Program-made: the position numbers and the translations under genes
Source: an uncultured Clostridiaceae bacterium
Lineage (GTDB): Bacteria > Bacillota > Clostridia > Clostridiales > Oxobacteraceae
Reading direction: 5' to 3'
NCBI GenBank assembly: GCA_937900065.1
Contig: CALCDS010000142.1
Span: forward strand, 1-5,297
Length of the DNA: 5,297 nt
Notes under the pieces: model-generated
What the model was told of the DNA's origin: nothing
The model's input: only the letters and a program-made list of their open reading frames with translations
The model's database searches: none
Shown here: piece by piece, positions 4,791-5,297 of the stretch
How positions within the stretch are numbered: the first letter of the stretch is position 1
Layout: each line of letters opens with the position of its first letter

Positions 4791-5297
4791 CAATCCATAC
4801 CTTGCCTCATAGGGCGTGCGATAATCGTTGTACAAGTGTGGGCGAACCTGATTGTACCAAACATAGGCGAACTCTGAACAGCATGTGCCAATTCTTCATC
4901 GGTTCGATAGTTGAAGCGATTGATCAATTCTGCCTTAAAAGTATTGTAATAACGTTCCATCGGGGCATTGTCATAAGGACACCCTGCGGCGCTCATGCTC
5001 TGCGTGATGCCGTGTTCCCGACAATAAAGGATAAATTGAACGGAAGTAAACTGGCTTCCCTGATCGGAATGCAATATCAGATTTTGGGTCTCCTCTTCTG
5101 GGAATGAAAAGCTTTTTCGAGAGTCAAAATTGCTAAATCGCTTGTAATCCATCTGCCGGTTTCACTTGCAACCACGCTGCGGTCGTATAAATCAATGATG
5201 GTGCAGTTGTAACACATGGAACCGTTCGTAAGAAAAACATAGGTAATGTCAACTGAACAAAGGACAATTTTTCGGGAAGCATGGTAGAAACATCCAA
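4791..5297 (-). pseudogene. IS3-family transposase OrfB, C-terminal catalytic part, frameshifted, cut by the window edge
   Basis: This is the integrase-like (rve) catalytic core of an IS3 OrfB. Read from the right edge it gives CSVDITYVFLTNGSMCYNC, then RSVVASETGRWITSDLAI, LILHSDQGSQFTS, NAPMERYYNTFKAELIN and WYNQVRPHLYNDYRTPYEAR. The catalytic triad is D (5248-5250), D (5063-5065) and E (4955-4957); with one lost base restored the spacing is D-61-D-35-E, typical of IS3. Two single-base deletions break it. One is in the T-run at 5082-5085 (K-N-L-I-L-H-S is restored by one extra base). The other is near 4873-4874, where A-V-Q-E-F-A-Y-V-W-Y becomes A-V-Q-S-S-P-M-F. The last codons merge in frame into the IS1182 remnant at about 4790. 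The N-terminal part and OrfA lie outside the window, if present. Confidence 0.88.

Larger units (their letters stand above)
3978..5297 (-). mobile_element. Composite insertion-sequence remnant: IS3-family piece joined to IS1182-family piece
   Basis: Two unrelated transposase gene fragments lie head to tail on the minus strand and meet in frame near 4790. The IS3 part lacks its 3' end and inverted repeat; the IS1182 part lacks its N-terminal half and 5' end. I could not identify terminal inverted repeats or a target-site duplication, so the outer limits are uncertain: the left limit is set at the terminal hairpin and the right limit is the window edge. The simplest history is a deletion or recombination between an IS3 copy and a neighbouring IS1182 copy. 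The element cannot transpose by its own products. Confidence 0.75.

Noticed and set aside
4635..5107. Plus-strand open frames across the transposase remnants
   Set aside because: The minus strand carries unmistakable IS3 and IS1182 motifs over the same bases; the plus-strand products match nothing recognisable.
3978..5297. An active insertion sequence
   Set aside because: Two frameshifts, two in-frame stops, an internal deletion and missing ends rule out a functional transposase.
1..5297. CRISPR array, tRNA or rRNA genes
   Set aside because: No regularly spaced direct repeats, no cloverleaf-like segments and no conserved rRNA stretches were seen on either strand.

Overview
The window suggests a low-to-moderate GC member of the Bacillota, most likely an anaerobic Clostridia or Negativicutes relative. 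The reasons are the strong AGGAGG-type ribosome binding sites, a TTG start codon, AT-rich spacers, and clostridial-type IS3 and IS1182 transposase remnants. This placement is inferred from sequence style, not from a search. Everything that can be called coding lies on the minus strand, so transcription runs right to left.

Right part (about 3978-5297): a mobile-element graveyard. The catalytic C-terminal part of an IS3-family OrfB enters from the right edge with two single-base frameshifts. Near 4790 it is joined in frame to the C-terminal part of an IS1182-family transposase. That second gene is itself broken by an internal deletion and two in-frame stop codons. Two strong hairpins (4031-4060 and 3978-4015) follow it; the second has a T-run on the minus strand and should stop read-through toward the neighbouring genes. 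The spacer 3713-3977 holds a candidate promoter for the next gene and some unexplained inverted repeats.

Middle and left part (352-3712): a three-gene cassette. First is a transcription factor made of a TIM-barrel domain of the 'phosphoenolpyruvate hydrolase-like' family (PF09370 type) fused to a C-terminal AraC/XylS DNA-binding domain. Next is a UPF0261 / Tm-1-like ATP-binding protein, whose real start is probably a TTG rather than the first ATG. Last is a stand-alone TIM-barrel protein of the same family as the regulator's sensor half. The last two genes are 21 bases apart and end at a clear rho-independent terminator (197-253). In the tomato antiviral protein Tm-1 the same two domains form one polypeptide, so this is the split bacterial version.

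The most interesting point is the relation between regulator and last gene: the regulator's sensor half is a paralogue of the barrel protein it probably controls. It keeps most of the pocket-like motifs but has lost two conserved-looking histidines (H180 to N183, H223 to Y226). The simplest model is that the regulator senses the substrate, product or a related ligand of the Tm-1-like/TIM-barrel pair and switches the pair on from the promoter at 2466-2494. The reaction and ligand are unknown. The left edge (1-196) holds no gene, but it has a good extended -10 promoter firing out of the window, so a further minus-strand gene probably begins just outside.
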